Source of the DNA: an uncultured Clostridia bacterium | GTDB lineage: Bacteria > Bacillota > Clostridia > TANB77 > CAG-508 | Assembly: GCA_934162205.1 (NCBI GenBank) | Contig: CAKPIA010000005.1 | Span: 42,911-106,910 of the forward strand | DNA: 64,000 nucleotides | Direction of reading: 5' to 3' | Part shown: positions 16,776-24,784 of the stretch, piece after piece | Layout: each line of letters starts with the position of its first letter | Position numbering within the stretch: the first letter of the stretch is position 1 | Translations under genes and position numbers: made by a program | The notes under the pieces: generated by a model | Told to the model about the DNA's origin: nothing | Seen by the model: only the letters and a program-made list of their open reading frames with translations | The model's database searches: none

Positions 16776-16972
16776 GCAAGACCATATTTCTTTTTAAATT
16801 TATCAGCTCTACCACCTGTTGTATCTAATCTTAAATTACCAGTCCAAAATGGATGACATTTTGAGCATATATCTACTTTTAAATCTTTCTTTGTTGATCC
16901 AACTTCTAAAACATTTCCACATGCACATGTGATTGTTGTTTGATTGTATTCTGGATGTAAATCTTTTTTCAT
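16772..16972 (-). CDS. rpmE: 50S ribosomal protein L31, zinc-binding form
   Basis: A 66-residue L31 of the C+ type: Cys16, Cys18, Cys36 and Cys39 form the zinc site (CAC...CSKC). The conserved HPFWTGNLRLDTTGGR block follows. It contributes to bridge B1b between ribosomal subunits. AAGAGGTG upstream supports the ATG. It is a single gene with its own promoter region. The zinc-binding paralogue can be replaced by a zinc-free form under zinc limitation in some bacteria; no such paralogue is seen here. Confidence 0.97.
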   Translation of the reverse strand: MKKDLHPEYNQTTITCACGNVLEVGSTKKDLKVDICSKCHPFWTGNLRLDTTGGRADKFKKKYGLA

Positions 16973-17060
16973 TATGAATTCACCTCTTTCTTAATAGTTA
17001 ATAAAATTTGCTAAATAATATATTATCATATTTTAAAATATATTTCAAGTAATATTTATT

Positions 17061-17222
17061 TTATTTTTTAATTTCTTTTATTTGTTCTTCATATATGTAT
17101 TTGGCAGAATCTTCTAATTCTGTATTTAAAGATACTTTTTTTATTAATTTAGCCATAATATTAAAAATACAAGCTATTATTAAAATTAATATACAAATTT
17201 TTTTCCAATATTTTGCTAACAT
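17061..17222 (-). CDS. 53-residue single-span membrane peptide
   Basis: A short gene with a strong AGGAGAG ribosome-binding site four bases before the ATG at 17222. The product starts MLAKYWKK, has one hydrophobic helix (ICILILIIACIFNIM, residues 9-23) and a charged tail ending EEQIKEIKK. Topology is probably N-in with a cytoplasmic or extracellular helical tail of 30 residues. No homologue is recognised. It stands alone between rpmE and the VanW gene. The ribosome-binding site, amphipathic tail and codon use argue for a real gene. Confidence 0.6.
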   Translation of the reverse strand: MLAKYWKKICILILIIACIFNIMAKLIKKVSLNTELEDSAKYIYEEQIKEIKK

Positions 17223-17349
17223 AATTCTCTCCTATTTTTCAAATATATACATATATTATTATACTATATTTTTAAATTTTGTCAATATTATTGACTTTTT
17301 TGGGTAATAATATTTATTAAAATACTTATTAATTTAATTTCTAAATAGT

Positions 17350-17462
17350 AATTTATTATATGTTTTTACAAGTGACATTCGTGGGGACCGACAAGCTACA
17401 GTCTGTTATAAAATTACAGACTGTGTGCAGTTGGGAGTCACAGTAAAAACATATAATAAATT
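17350..17462 (+). other. 113-nt palindromic element / structured RNA candidate
   Basis: Perfect 20-nt inverted arms (AATTTATTATATGTTTTTAC at 350-369 against 443-462 of the 17-kb numbering) enclose GTGAC/GTCAC, an asymmetric GTGGGGACCGACAAG / GTGCAGTTGGGA bubble and an apical hairpin ACAGTCTGT / ACAGACTGT (17398-17424). It ends about 30 bases before the ribosome-binding site of the VanW gene. It could be a leader RNA or a MITE-like insertion; I match it to no known family. Confidence 0.55.
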
Positions 17463-17502
17463 GCTAAACAACAAACATTACTAAATATCAAAGGAGATTT
17501 TT

Positions 17503-18238
17503 ATGAATAAAAAATATTTTTTTATTATTATTGTTATAATAATAGTTTTAATTGGATGTGTTTATTTTTTCTTTGCAAATAAAAATAAAAACTCAAATAA
17601 TCAAAATAATACTGAAAATACCTCAATAAACAATACAAATACCAATACAAATTTTAACAATTCTAACAACACATCAAACAACACTAATACAGAAGAAAAT
17701 ACAGTAGAACCATATACTTCTCAAAAAATTTCAACTACTAAAACTAAGGAAAATAACGAATCAAAAGAAAAAAATGATGAACAACAACTTGCAACTTTTT
17801 CTACAAAAATTTATACAAAAGATAGTGCTAGACAAAATAATTTAACAATTACTTGTTCTACTTTAAATGATACAATTGTTAAGGCGCGGAGAAACTTTTT
17901 CTTTTTGTAATACAGTAGGTAAAGCAACTAAAGCTAAAGGTTATCAAGAAGCTGATATTTTTACATCTAATGGGCAAGTAAAAAAAGGTCTAGGTGGCGG
18001 AAATTGTCAAGTTAGTACTACCCTATACAATGCCGTTTTGAAGGTAAATGGTCTTAAAGTTACAGAAAGACATGCTCATAGTAATGATGTTCCTTATATA
18101 AAAAAAGGAAAAGATGCAGCTGTTGCATATGGAGGTTATGATTTAAAATTTGTAAATAATTTAAATGAAGATATTAAAATAAAAGCTAGTAACACAAAAA
18201 ATAATGTTACTATAAGTTTAGTAAAATCAGGCTCATAA
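17503..18238 (+). pseudogene. VanW-domain membrane protein, frameshifted
   Basis: The first frame (17503-17910) starts after AAAGGAG and encodes an N-terminal membrane anchor (residues 4-24), an Asn/Thr-rich linker and the start of a VanW domain up to NDTIVKA. It then reads RRNFFFL and stops. The other frame continues exactly where the domain should: GETFSFCNTVGKATKAKGY through GLGGGNCQVSTTLYNA, ERHAHS and KDAAVAYGG. Removing one base at about 17886 (in GGCGCGGAG) restores a single frame of about 245 residues. Upstream lies the 113-nt palindrome; dacF-like carboxypeptidase follows 46 bases later, possibly co-transcribed. Real mutation and sequencing error cannot be told apart here. Confidence 0.85.
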
Positions 18239-18284
18239 TTTTATTTTCTATGCATATACTTTAGTAATTATTGGAGGGATTTAT

Positions 18285-19526
18285 ATGCATAAATTTAAAA
18301 TTATAATATCTTCTATTTTACTATTAACAATTGTTTTCTATATTACTCCTTGTACTTTTGCAATAAGTGATTCTTATATATGGTCAACTGTCGATTTAAC
18401 TGTACCTACCACTACTCAACTTAATGAAGATGAAAATAAAAATGATAATAAATTATCTTTGGAATCTGGTTCAGCCATTTTAATAGAGCAATCAACAGGT
18501 CAAGTATTATATTCTTATAATGCACATGAACAATTAAGACCTGCTAGTGTTACAAAAGTTATGAGTCTTCTTTTAATAATGGAACAAATAGATAATGGAA
18601 AACTTTCTTTAGATGACCAAATTTCTTGTAGTGAACATGCTGCTGCTATGGGTGGATCTCAAATATGGCTTGATCAGACAGAAACATTATCTGTATCTGA
18701 CATGTTAAAAGCTATTTGTGTAGTTTCTGCAAATGATTGTGTAGTTGCTATGGCAGAACATATTGCAGGTTCTGAAGAAGCCTTTGTAGAAATGATGAAT
18801 AAAAAAGCAAAAGAACTAGGTATGAATGATACTTGTTTTAAAAATTGTCATGGAATTGATGAAGATGGACATGTGACATCTAGCTATGATATTTCACTTA
18901 TGTCAAGAGAATTGTTACAAAAACATCCTAAAATAAAAGATTATACAACTATTTGGATGGATAGTTTAAGAGATGGTAAGTCTGAACTTGTAAATACTAA
19001 CAAATTAATAAGAAACTATAAAGGTGCTACTGGATTAAAAACAGGTTCTACTTCACTTGCATTATTTAATTTATCTGCAAGTGCAACAAGAGATAATTTA
19101 TCTTTAATTGCTGTTATAATGAAAGCCCCATCTTCTGCTAAACGATTTAGCGAAGCCGAAAAACTTTTAAATTATGGTTTTAATAATTTTTCATTTAAGC
19201 AATTTGCAAAAAAAGGAGATAAATTAAAAAGTGTTAATGTAAATAAGGGTGTTAATAAATCTGTTGATGCTGTTTTTGAGGATGATTGCGGTGTGTTAGT
19301 AGAAAAAGGAAATGACAAAAATATTTCTCAAGAAGTTGTATTAAATGATAATATCTCTGCTCCTATTGTTAAAGGTCAAAAATTAGGTGAAGTAAAATAT
19401 TGTGCAGACAATAAGACATTGTTTGTTTCTAATATAATTGCTCAAGATAATGTTGATAAATTAAACATTTTAACTATGTGTAAATATGTTTATAATTCTT
19501 GGTTTACATTACTAAGAATAGTTTAA
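18285..19526 (+). CDS. D-alanyl-D-alanine carboxypeptidase (DacF/DacB type)
   Basis: A 413-residue exported penicillin-binding protein of peptidase family S11 that trims the terminal D-Ala of peptidoglycan stem peptides. Residues 1-26 are a signal peptide. The active-site motifs are all present: Ser88-Val-Thr-Lys91, Ser148-Ala-Asn150 and Lys252-Thr-Gly254. Residues about 300-385 match the PBP5 C-terminal beta domain, and the last 20 residues are a hydrophobic/amphipathic anchor. GGAGGG precedes the ATG. Sporulation paralogues (DacF, DacB) belong to the same family, and which this is cannot be decided. Confidence 0.93.
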   Translation: MHKFKIIISSILLLTIVFYITPCTFAISDSYIWSTVDLTVPTTTQLNEDENKNDNKLSLESGSAILIEQSTGQVLYSYNAHEQLRPASVTKVMSLLLIMEQIDNGKLSLDDQISCSEHAAAMGGSQIWLDQTETLSVSDMLKAICVVSANDCVVAMAEHIAGSEEAFVEMMNKKAKELGMNDTCFKNCHGIDEDGHVTSSYDISLMSRELLQKHPKIKDYTTIWMDSLRDGKSELVNTNKLIRNYKGATGLKTGSTSLALFNLSASATRDNLSLIAVIMKAPSSAKRFSEAEKLLNYGFNNFSFKQFAKKGDKLKSVNVNKGVNKSVDAVFEDDCGVLVEKGNDKNISQEVVLNDNISAPIVKGQKLGEVKYCADNKTLFVSNIIAQDNVDKLNILTMCKYVYNSWFTLLRIV

Positions 19527-19531
19527 AATAT

Positions 19532-19567
19532 AAAAATTATGCACAATAAATAATGTGCATAATTTTT
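19532..19567. terminator. Bidirectional terminator
   Basis: AAAAATTATGCAC / GTGCATAATTTTT hairpin between the convergent carboxypeptidase and MFS-like genes. Confidence 0.85.
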
Positions 19568-19570
19568 CTT

Positions 19571-20788
19571 TTATTTGTCTGCTAAAATTAATTTATATAA
19601 TCTTATACTTATTATTATTTCTATAATTGATAATATACCTAATATAGAAATTACTATAATGATAGGTTCTTTCAATAAAATAATTGTAAAACTCAAACTT
19701 ATTATTGTTCTTACTATTTTTCTTGATAATTCCATTGTTGTTAATATTGTCTGTTGTTCCTCATTTTCTACACACCTTAATGCTAAATCTTGCATATAAA
19801 CTTTAAAAGGATCTCTTATAAATAATATAATCACATATCCACAACTCATAATTACAAATTTTAATAATAAAGAACTTTTTATAAATGAACCTGCTATCAT
19901 AAACACTATTGATAAAAATAATAATATTGGTAATAACACTCCTACTTTTTCTTTATATTTATTATGTATTTTATTAAAAGTCAAATTAGAAATTACTCTT
20001 ACTATACGTGAAACACATAAAATTGCTCCTATTATTAAAGCTGTTATTTCTACACTAAAATTCAAAAGTAATTCCTGTTGTATAAATAATTTTCCATTTT
20101 GTTGTCCAGAATTTACTATAGGATAAAATAATCCATATGAAATTAATAATATAATAATTATTTTACTATATTTTATTTTTTTCTTTTTATTTGTTACTTG
20201 TTTTTCTTCAACTTTATCATAATCTGAAAAATCTATTATATAAAATGATAATATAAAGCATATTAAACAAAATATTATACATCCAATCATTGGTAAATAA
20301 TTATTTATATCAAACATAGGACTAGCAATAAATGCAATAATCATTGTTACTACTGCATATATAGTATTAGAATTTGTTTTTATTTTTATATATTCATTAC
20401 TTTTATTTTGTAATTCTAAATTATTTTTTAATATTGCATTTGCCATATTTTGAAATGTAAATGCAACTTCATATGTCACTTTTCCTAGGGCTATACTTAA
20501 ATAATTTGTTCCAAATGTTAATAATAAACTAGATACTAACAATAATAAAGAACCTAATCTTACTGAATTGGTATTTCCTATTTTTTTTATCATTTTTAAT
20601 AATGGTATTTGTAAAATTATACAAATTATTAGTCCTATTGTTGTTAAAGAAACTATTTGTGATGCATTTAGTTTTTTTACAACTGTCAAAAATAATGTGT
20701 CTATTGCAACCCAAAAAAGTAAATCCCCTGATAGTCCTGAATACCACGGAAATATTTTATTAAATCTATCTATTTTCTTTTGTTCCAT
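19571..20788 (-). CDS. MFS-like transporter
   Basis: A 405-residue integral membrane protein with about twelve hydrophobic segments. It starts KKIDRFNKIFPWYSGLSGDLLFWV, an opening seen in MFS-like permeases of uncultured Clostridia. A charged loop (KVEEKQVTNKKKKIKYSK, about residue 190-210) separates the two six-helix halves, as in the major facilitator superfamily. No substrate-specific motif is recognised. It is a single gene bounded by terminators at 19532 and 20907, the second belonging to the HAD gene upstream. Confidence 0.72.
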   Translation of the reverse strand: MEQKKIDRFNKIFPWYSGLSGDLLFWVAIDTLFLTVVKKLNASQIVSLTTIGLIICIILQIPLLKMIKKIGNTNSVRLGSLLLLVSSLLLTFGTNYLSIALGKVTYEVAFTFQNMANAILKNNLELQNKSNEYIKIKTNSNTIYAVVTMIIAFIASPMFDINNYLPMIGCIIFCLICFILSFYIIDFSDYDKVEEKQVTNKKKKIKYSKIIIILLISYGLFYPIVNSGQQNGKLFIQQELLLNFSVEITALIIGAILCVSRIVRVISNLTFNKIHNKYKEKVGVLLPILLFLSIVFMIAGSFIKSSLLLKFVIMSCGYVIILFIRDPFKVYMQDLALRCVENEEQQTILTTMELSRKIVRTIISLSFTIILLKEPIIIVISILGILSIIEIIISIRLYKLILADK

Positions 20789-20906
20789 TTTTCCCTCTTA
20801 ATCGACTTTTTGTACTATAATATCATATAAAAAAATAAACAACAATAAAAATCTTAACAAATTTTAATCACATTAAAGACAATCTTAAATTTTTTATAAA
20901 AACAAC

Positions 20907-20936
20907 AAAAGAGTCAGCAAAAACTAACTCTTTTAT
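20907..20936 (-). terminator. Terminator of the HAD gene
   Basis: AAAAGAGT-AG / CT-ACTCTTTT hairpin with an A-rich loop, 40 bases downstream of the HAD stop. Confidence 0.65.
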
Positions 20937-20976
20937 TTCAAGATATAAAATATTTAATTTATATTTCAAAATCTTT

Positions 20977-21621
20977 TTATTCAAAACTAGAAATCATTTT
21001 TTTAGAAATCTCTTCAACAGAATTAACTACAAGTCCTATTTCTGGTTTTACTTCTATTTTTTTACTATTTACAAATATTGTATTTAATCCCTCCTGTTTT
21101 GCTCTTGTAATATCTAAATAAATATCATCACCTATCATTACACATTCATTTGGCTTTCTATTTCTACAAGCACTTAAATAAGCTTGTTTATTTGGCTTTA
21201 TAATTTTTTCTCCATAACATTCACTAAAATACTTCCCTATTCCCATATTATTTAATCTATTTAATTGAGATTGTGCAAAATAATTTGTTAATAGTACCAA
21301 TTCGTATTGTTGTGATAATTTATGTATATTATCTATCAATAATTCATTTCTTGGTGGTATACACGTTTTTAACTCATCAAAAAAAGTTTGAACAAAATTT
21401 TCTGGTAATTTTTTATTTATTGCATTTCCCATGTGTTGTGTATAATCTATCAAATTATAATTATCATATAATTGTTCATAAGTGTTTATTCCATTAAAAA
21501 ATAATTTTACATTTTCTTCAGAATAACACCCCATCTTTTTAAGTGTTTTAGAAACACTTAAAATAAAATCTACACCTTGTATAAGTGTACCATCCACATC
21601 AAAAATTAATCTTTTTATCAT
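20977..21621 (-). CDS. HAD-superfamily hydrolase
   Basis: A 214-residue phosphatase-type HAD protein. Motif I is DVDGTL with nucleophile Asp8 and acid/base Asp10. Motif II is the Thr in LLTNYF (about residue 116), motif III the Lys in KPNKQAYL, and motif IV GDDIYLD. The helical cap inserted after motif I is subclass I, like YjjG nucleotidases and phosphoglycolate phosphatases. The substrate is not predictable. Single gene; upstream 21622-21850 contains no gene. Confidence 0.85.
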   Translation of the reverse strand: MIKRLIFDVDGTLIQGVDFILSVSKTLKKMGCYSEENVKLFFNGINTYEQLYDNYNLIDYTQHMGNAINKKLPENFVQTFFDELKTCIPPRNELLIDNIHKLSQQYELVLLTNYFAQSQLNRLNNMGIGKYFSECYGEKIIKPNKQAYLSACRNRKPNECVMIGDDIYLDITRAKQEGLNTIFVNSKKIEVKPEIGLVVNSVEEISKKMISSFE

Positions 21622-21690
21622 TATTATTTCCTTTAAATATAAAACAAATTTAATTATATTATCTATTTATTTTTTAATAAAAACATATTT

Positions 21691-21756
21691 GGTGCCGTTG
21701 GCGTAGTTATCTACAACTTTTTTCGGTTCTCATAACGATTGATACAAATATCAATC
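21691..21756. other. Two small hairpins in a gene-free stretch
   Basis: GTTG-GC-GTAG / CTAC-AAC (21697-21716) and GATTGAT / ATCAATC (21737-21756). The stretch 21622-21785 has no coding frame I trust. Purpose unknown. Confidence 0.3.
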
Positions 21757-21785
21757 AATTTCCTTTATTATATCATATTGTAATA

Positions 21786-21816
21786 GAAAAAAGCAAGACA
21801 TTTTGCCTTGCTTTTC
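21786..21816 (-). terminator. Terminator of the 144-residue gene
   Basis: GAAAAAAGCAAG / CTTGCTTTTC hairpin with T-tract on both strands, 35 bases beyond the stop at 21851. Confidence 0.75.
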
Positions 21817-21850
21817 TTATATCAGACGCAATATTAATATTATATACTAA

Positions 21851-22285
21851 TTATTTATTTTTAAAACTAGTGATTTTAATTTTATCGCCAAAGCATCTTC
21901 TATAATCTCCACATGTTGAATACCCGTTTTCAAAGATAACTGTATATGAATAGGTATGTGAACCTTTTCCTTCTTCAATTTCTACATAAAAGGTTGGTTC
22001 TGTTTTAGAAAATCTTTCCCATTTAGTAATAATTTCTATAACTTCTGACATCTTTTCTCTGTAATTTCCATCAAAAGACATTTCAATCCATGTTTTGTCT
22101 GCATAAATCATAAAATATGCATCATCATATTTTGCCATTATGCTATTACCAAACTTAAGTTTAGAAACTTTTCTAAATCGAAAATTATTAGCATTCAATG
22201 TTACCGCTAAATACCGAACCACCTCTTCATTTGAAAAATACTGTAACTCTATCCATTTTCCGTTGCGTTCAAGAGTAATTGACAT
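21851..22285 (-). CDS. Unrecognised small soluble protein
   Basis: A 144-residue protein with AAAGGAGG seven bases upstream of the ATG. It is rich in beta-strand-like segments (KWIELQYFSNEE, DAYFMIYADKTWIEMSF, PTFYVEIEEG) and aromatic residues, and ends CGDYRRCFGDKIKITSF. There is no signal peptide, membrane segment or catalytic motif that I recognise. It is a single gene with its own terminator, next to the broken dinD. Composition is like the neighbours. Confidence 0.6.
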   Translation of the reverse strand: MSITLERNGKWIELQYFSNEEVVRYLAVTLNANNFRFRKVSKLKFGNSIMAKYDDAYFMIYADKTWIEMSFDGNYREKMSEVIEIITKWERFSKTEPTFYVEIEEGKGSHTYSYTVIFENGYSTCGDYRRCFGDKIKITSFKNK

Positions 22286-22407
22286 GTTTTTTCCTCCTTT
22301 ACAATAATAATTGTTAAAAGTTTCTATATTTAATTATGAACATATTTTACAATAAAATATTGAAATATTCAATAATTGGGACAATTTATTTCAAAATTTT
22401 ATATAGA

Positions 22408-23243
22408 TTATTTATTTAACATTTTTTTATTTTCCTTTTCTAATTGTTTTAAACTCTTTTTAGGTGTTGGTAAATCTTCTGGCATAGTTCCACCATTCTT
22501 TGCAATTACTTCTCTTATATTTTTTCCAATGTTATAATGAGTTTTGTTTTCCTCTTTTTCAGTAGAAATATTATCTTTTTTTAATTTTGATTCAGTTTGT
22601 GTAATACGAAATAGATTCGCTGCAAGTTCTTCGCTTCCCATATTGTCTAAAATATCTTCTCTATATTTTAATCCTTTTCTTTTTGCAATATCATCAGCTG
22701 TTTCACCATTATATAAACCTTTATAGCCTGAATTGTGAAATTTGTCAAAATTTTTAACTCCTGCTTTTTTCGCAGCTTGATTAAGTGAGTAATTTCCTTT
22801 TCGTGTTAAATCTCTTTGATAAAATCTTTTCTCATCTTCCGTTAACATACTATATTCTTTTTTACTAATTTCTTGCTTTCTAGTTTGAACTGCAAAATAT
22901 GTTTGAGCAAGAGCTATTACTTTTTTTCTGCTATCTCCATTTTGAGCTATTAAATAACAAGCATAACGAGTTAATTTATAATCTTTTTGCTTTCTTTCTG
23001 CTTCCGAACCTATTTGTACCATTTTGTCGACGTCGACAAAATGGTCAAATACACTAGCCTCACTGTTTTAGCAAGCTTCTTTTGCTTTGTTTATTCCATT
23101 TTCAAATTTTCTCCATTCTTTATAGTTTAAAATAACTTGTAGTTCCCTAGCGTACCAAAATTCACACCATTTTCATCAATATGTTTAATATCCTCAAATG
23201 ATTTATTAGTCTTATCTATATCATTCAATAATATCATCTCCAT
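22408..23243 (-). pseudogene. dinD: DNA-damage-inducible protein D, broken
   Basis: Frames placed end to end match DinD over its full length of about 275 residues. The intact downstream frame (22408-23022) carries DYKLTRYACYLIAQNGD, AQTYFAVQTRKQE, GYKGLYNGETA, NMGSEELAANLFRITQTE and GGTMPEDLPTPKKS, all DinD hallmarks. Upstream, the BRO-N-like part begins at 23243 (EDIKHIDENGV). It loses frame at about 23153-23160, where one T is missing before the expected Trp-Tyr-Ala-Arg, and hits an in-frame TAA at 23068-23070 inside KAKEAC-stop-NS. Two independent lesions make it a pseudogene. E. coli DinD is LexA-regulated and antagonises RecA-dependent processes. It lies just 3' of the tmRNA gene, a common integration site. 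Confidence 0.88.
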
Positions 23244-23451
23244 TTCGTAATATTTTATTTTTAATTATTTAAGCACTATTATAAAACAATTATTTGTAAA
23301 ACTCAATTACTTTTTATATAATTTTTATATTATTAAATAAATATAATACTACTTTATTTCTATCAGTTTGTTCCATTTCCATAAGTTTTGCCATAGTAAA
23401 ATTTATATTAAGATATTTTTTACTTTAAACCATTATTGTTTTTAGGCAAAC
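23244..23451. other. Gene-free A+T-rich stretch
   Basis: About 210 bases between the dinD remnant and the tmRNA terminator. No frame, repeat or structure that I can support. Could be decayed island DNA. Confidence 0.3.
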
Positions 23452-23482
23452 AAAAAAATCAACCATTTTACTGATTGATTTT
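23452..23482 (-). terminator. tmRNA terminator
   Basis: Minus-strand AAATCAATCA / TGGTTGATTT stem followed by a T-run, 40 bases beyond the tmRNA CCA end. A second hairpin TCTGTTC / GAACAGA (23491-23513) lies between. Confidence 0.75.
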
Positions 23483-23521
23483 CATATCTATCTGTTCTAT
23501 TAGTTCGAACAGAAACGTCAT

Positions 23522-23874
23522 TGGTGGAGGTGAGGAGAATCGAACTCCTGTCCATAATACTTTCCACATAAATTTCTCCGAGTGCAGTTTATTATTTATT
23601 TTCATTTAATTTACACGAATAAACACGTTTAAATTAAATATAGCTTTATAAATTACCTACTACTTCTAAAGCAAAAGTAGCTTTGTTTCCCACTAATATT
23701 GTGCCTTATCTAAATGTGTGGGACATCTAGTAAGACGTTGCTGCAATTAGGCAGCAAATGCTAATTCTTGATTATCAGCGTTTATTTTTATTTTCCCGTT
23801 TTTTTAAGTGGCCAACGAGAATCCACTACTCGCTATTTATGCTTCTGGTATAATGTCGAAGCCATTACACCCCC
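23522..23874 (-). ncRNA. ssrA: Transfer-messenger RNA
   Basis: The 5' end GGGGGTGTAATGGCTTCGAC (from 23874) and the 3' end GGAGTTCGATTCTCCTCACC then TCCACCA (to 23522) form the tRNA-Ala-like domain, pairing GGGGGUG with CACCUCC. About 353 nt, one-piece form. The tag frame starts at the resume codon GGG (23797-23795) and ends TAA (23749-23747), encoding GKIKINADNQELAFAA, preceded by the Ala from charging. This rescues stalled ribosomes and marks products for ClpXP, whose genes lie 1 kb upstream. The GK opening resembles the B. subtilis tag. The promoter is TTGATA-N17-TATAAT. Confidence 0.97.
23747..23797 (-). other. tmRNA proteolysis-tag reading frame
   Basis: Sixteen codons plus TAA. The tag ends ...LAFAA rather than the usual LAA with an Ala or Val before the Leu; the terminal AA that ClpX reads is kept. 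Confidence 0.85.
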
Positions 23875-23888
23875 ATAAACTATTATTA

Positions 23889-23917
23889 ATTATACTATGA
23901 TTTACTTTTTTTATCAA
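23889..23917 (-). promoter_or_regulatory. tmRNA promoter
   Basis: TTGATA (23917-23912), 17-base spacer, TATAAT (23894-23889); transcription would start about 8 bases before the mature 5' end. Confidence 0.8.
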
Positions 23918-24020
23918 GAAAAATCTCTCTTCTCTGACATTTTTTATATTCCTTATATTTACCGTATAATTTTTATTCAAATTTTTTATATAATAAAACT
24001 TCAAAAAAATTTTCTATTAT

Positions 24021-24165
24021 AGAACAAAAGCGGACATTAATAACTTTTGTACTTATTAAAACATTTTGAAGTCCGCGTCTTTGTTCGTGCGTGAAATTTG
24101 CAAAGCAAATTTCTGTGCAATATATTTATATTATAGGAAGTTCGGAGAACTTTTCTATAATATAA
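24021..24165 (+). repeat. 145-bp triple-hairpin repeat, copy 1
   Basis: Three consecutive hairpins: GAACAAAaGCGGAC / GTCCGCgtcTTTGTTC; GAAATTTGC-AAA-GCAAATTTC; and TTATAGGAAGTTC / GAACTTTTCTATAA. The element recurs at 61793-61937 with only two base differences seen by eye, both in the last hairpin. It is intergenic in both places. No coding frame. Confidence 0.85.
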
Positions 24166-24168
24166 AAT

Positions 24169-24207
24169 AAAAGATAAATAAGAACACTTTGCCCTTATTT
24201 ATCTTTT
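24169..24207 (-). terminator. Rubrerythrin terminator
   Basis: AAAAGATAAATAAG / CTTATTTATCTTTT hairpin directly after the rubrerythrin stop. Confidence 0.8.
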
Positions 24208-24215
24208 AATTCATA

Positions 24216-24755
24216 TTAATAATTTTCTGCTTTTATTTCAAAATATGCTTTTGGATGACTACATACTGGACAAATTTCTGGTGCTGATTTTCCAATAACA
24301 ATATGTCCACAGTTTCTGCATTTCCAAATTCTATCTCCGTCTTTACTAAATACTAATCCATTTTCTACATTATCTAATAATTTTTTAAATCTTTCTTCAT
24401 GTTCTTTTTCTATTTTTCCAACAGCTTCAAATAAATAAGCAATACGATCAAATCCTTCTTCTTTAGCTGTTTTAGCAAATTCATCATACATATCTGTCCA
24501 TTCATAATTTTCTCCTGATGCTGCATCTGCTAAGTTTACTTCTGTTGAAGGTATTTCACCATCATGTAATAATTTAAACCATATTTTAGCATGTTCTTTT
24601 TCATTTATAGCTGTTTCTTCGAATATTGCAGCAATTTGCTCATATCCATCTTTTTTAGCTTTACTTGCATAATAAGTATATTTATTTCTTGCTTGTGATT
24701 CTCCTGCAAAAGCCTCCATTAAATTTTTTTCTGTTTTTGATCCTTTTAATTCCAT
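24216..24755 (-). CDS. rbr: Rubrerythrin
   Basis: A 179-residue non-haem diiron peroxidase. The N-terminal ferritin-like four-helix domain carries the ligand motifs EAFAGESQARNKY, INEKEH and IEKEHEERF. The C-terminal rubredoxin-like iron site is WKCRNCGH...CPVCSHPKAYF with four Cys. It reduces hydrogen peroxide with electrons from rubredoxin or NADH oxidoreductases and is typical of anaerobes. Single gene with GGAGGA upstream of the start. No PerR box was identified in its short upstream region. Confidence 0.96.
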   Translation of the reverse strand: MELKGSKTEKNLMEAFAGESQARNKYTYYASKAKKDGYEQIAAIFEETAINEKEHAKIWFKLLHDGEIPSTEVNLADAASGENYEWTDMYDEFAKTAKEEGFDRIAYLFEAVGKIEKEHEERFKKLLDNVENGLVFSKDGDRIWKCRNCGHIVIGKSAPEICPVCSHPKAYFEIKAENY

Positions 24756-24784
24756 ACTCTTATCCTCCTATTTATTAAATTTAT

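Noticed and set aside
17095..17307. A 70-residue hydrophobic plus-strand frame
   Set aside because: No ribosome-binding site, and it is antisense to the better supported 53-residue minus-strand gene.
12374..18238. A vancomycin-resistance locus, because of two VanW genes and a D,D-carboxypeptidase
   Set aside because: There is no vanA/B ligase, vanH, vanX or vanRS. VanW domains and DacF-type enzymes are ordinary in Clostridia.
23019..23044. A perfect 26-nt palindrome CCATTTTGTCGAC / GTCGACAAAATGG that looks like an operator or recombination site
   Set aside because: It lies wholly inside the dinD coding sequence, encoding the DHFVDVDKMV region expected of that protein, so coding constraint plus chance explains it.
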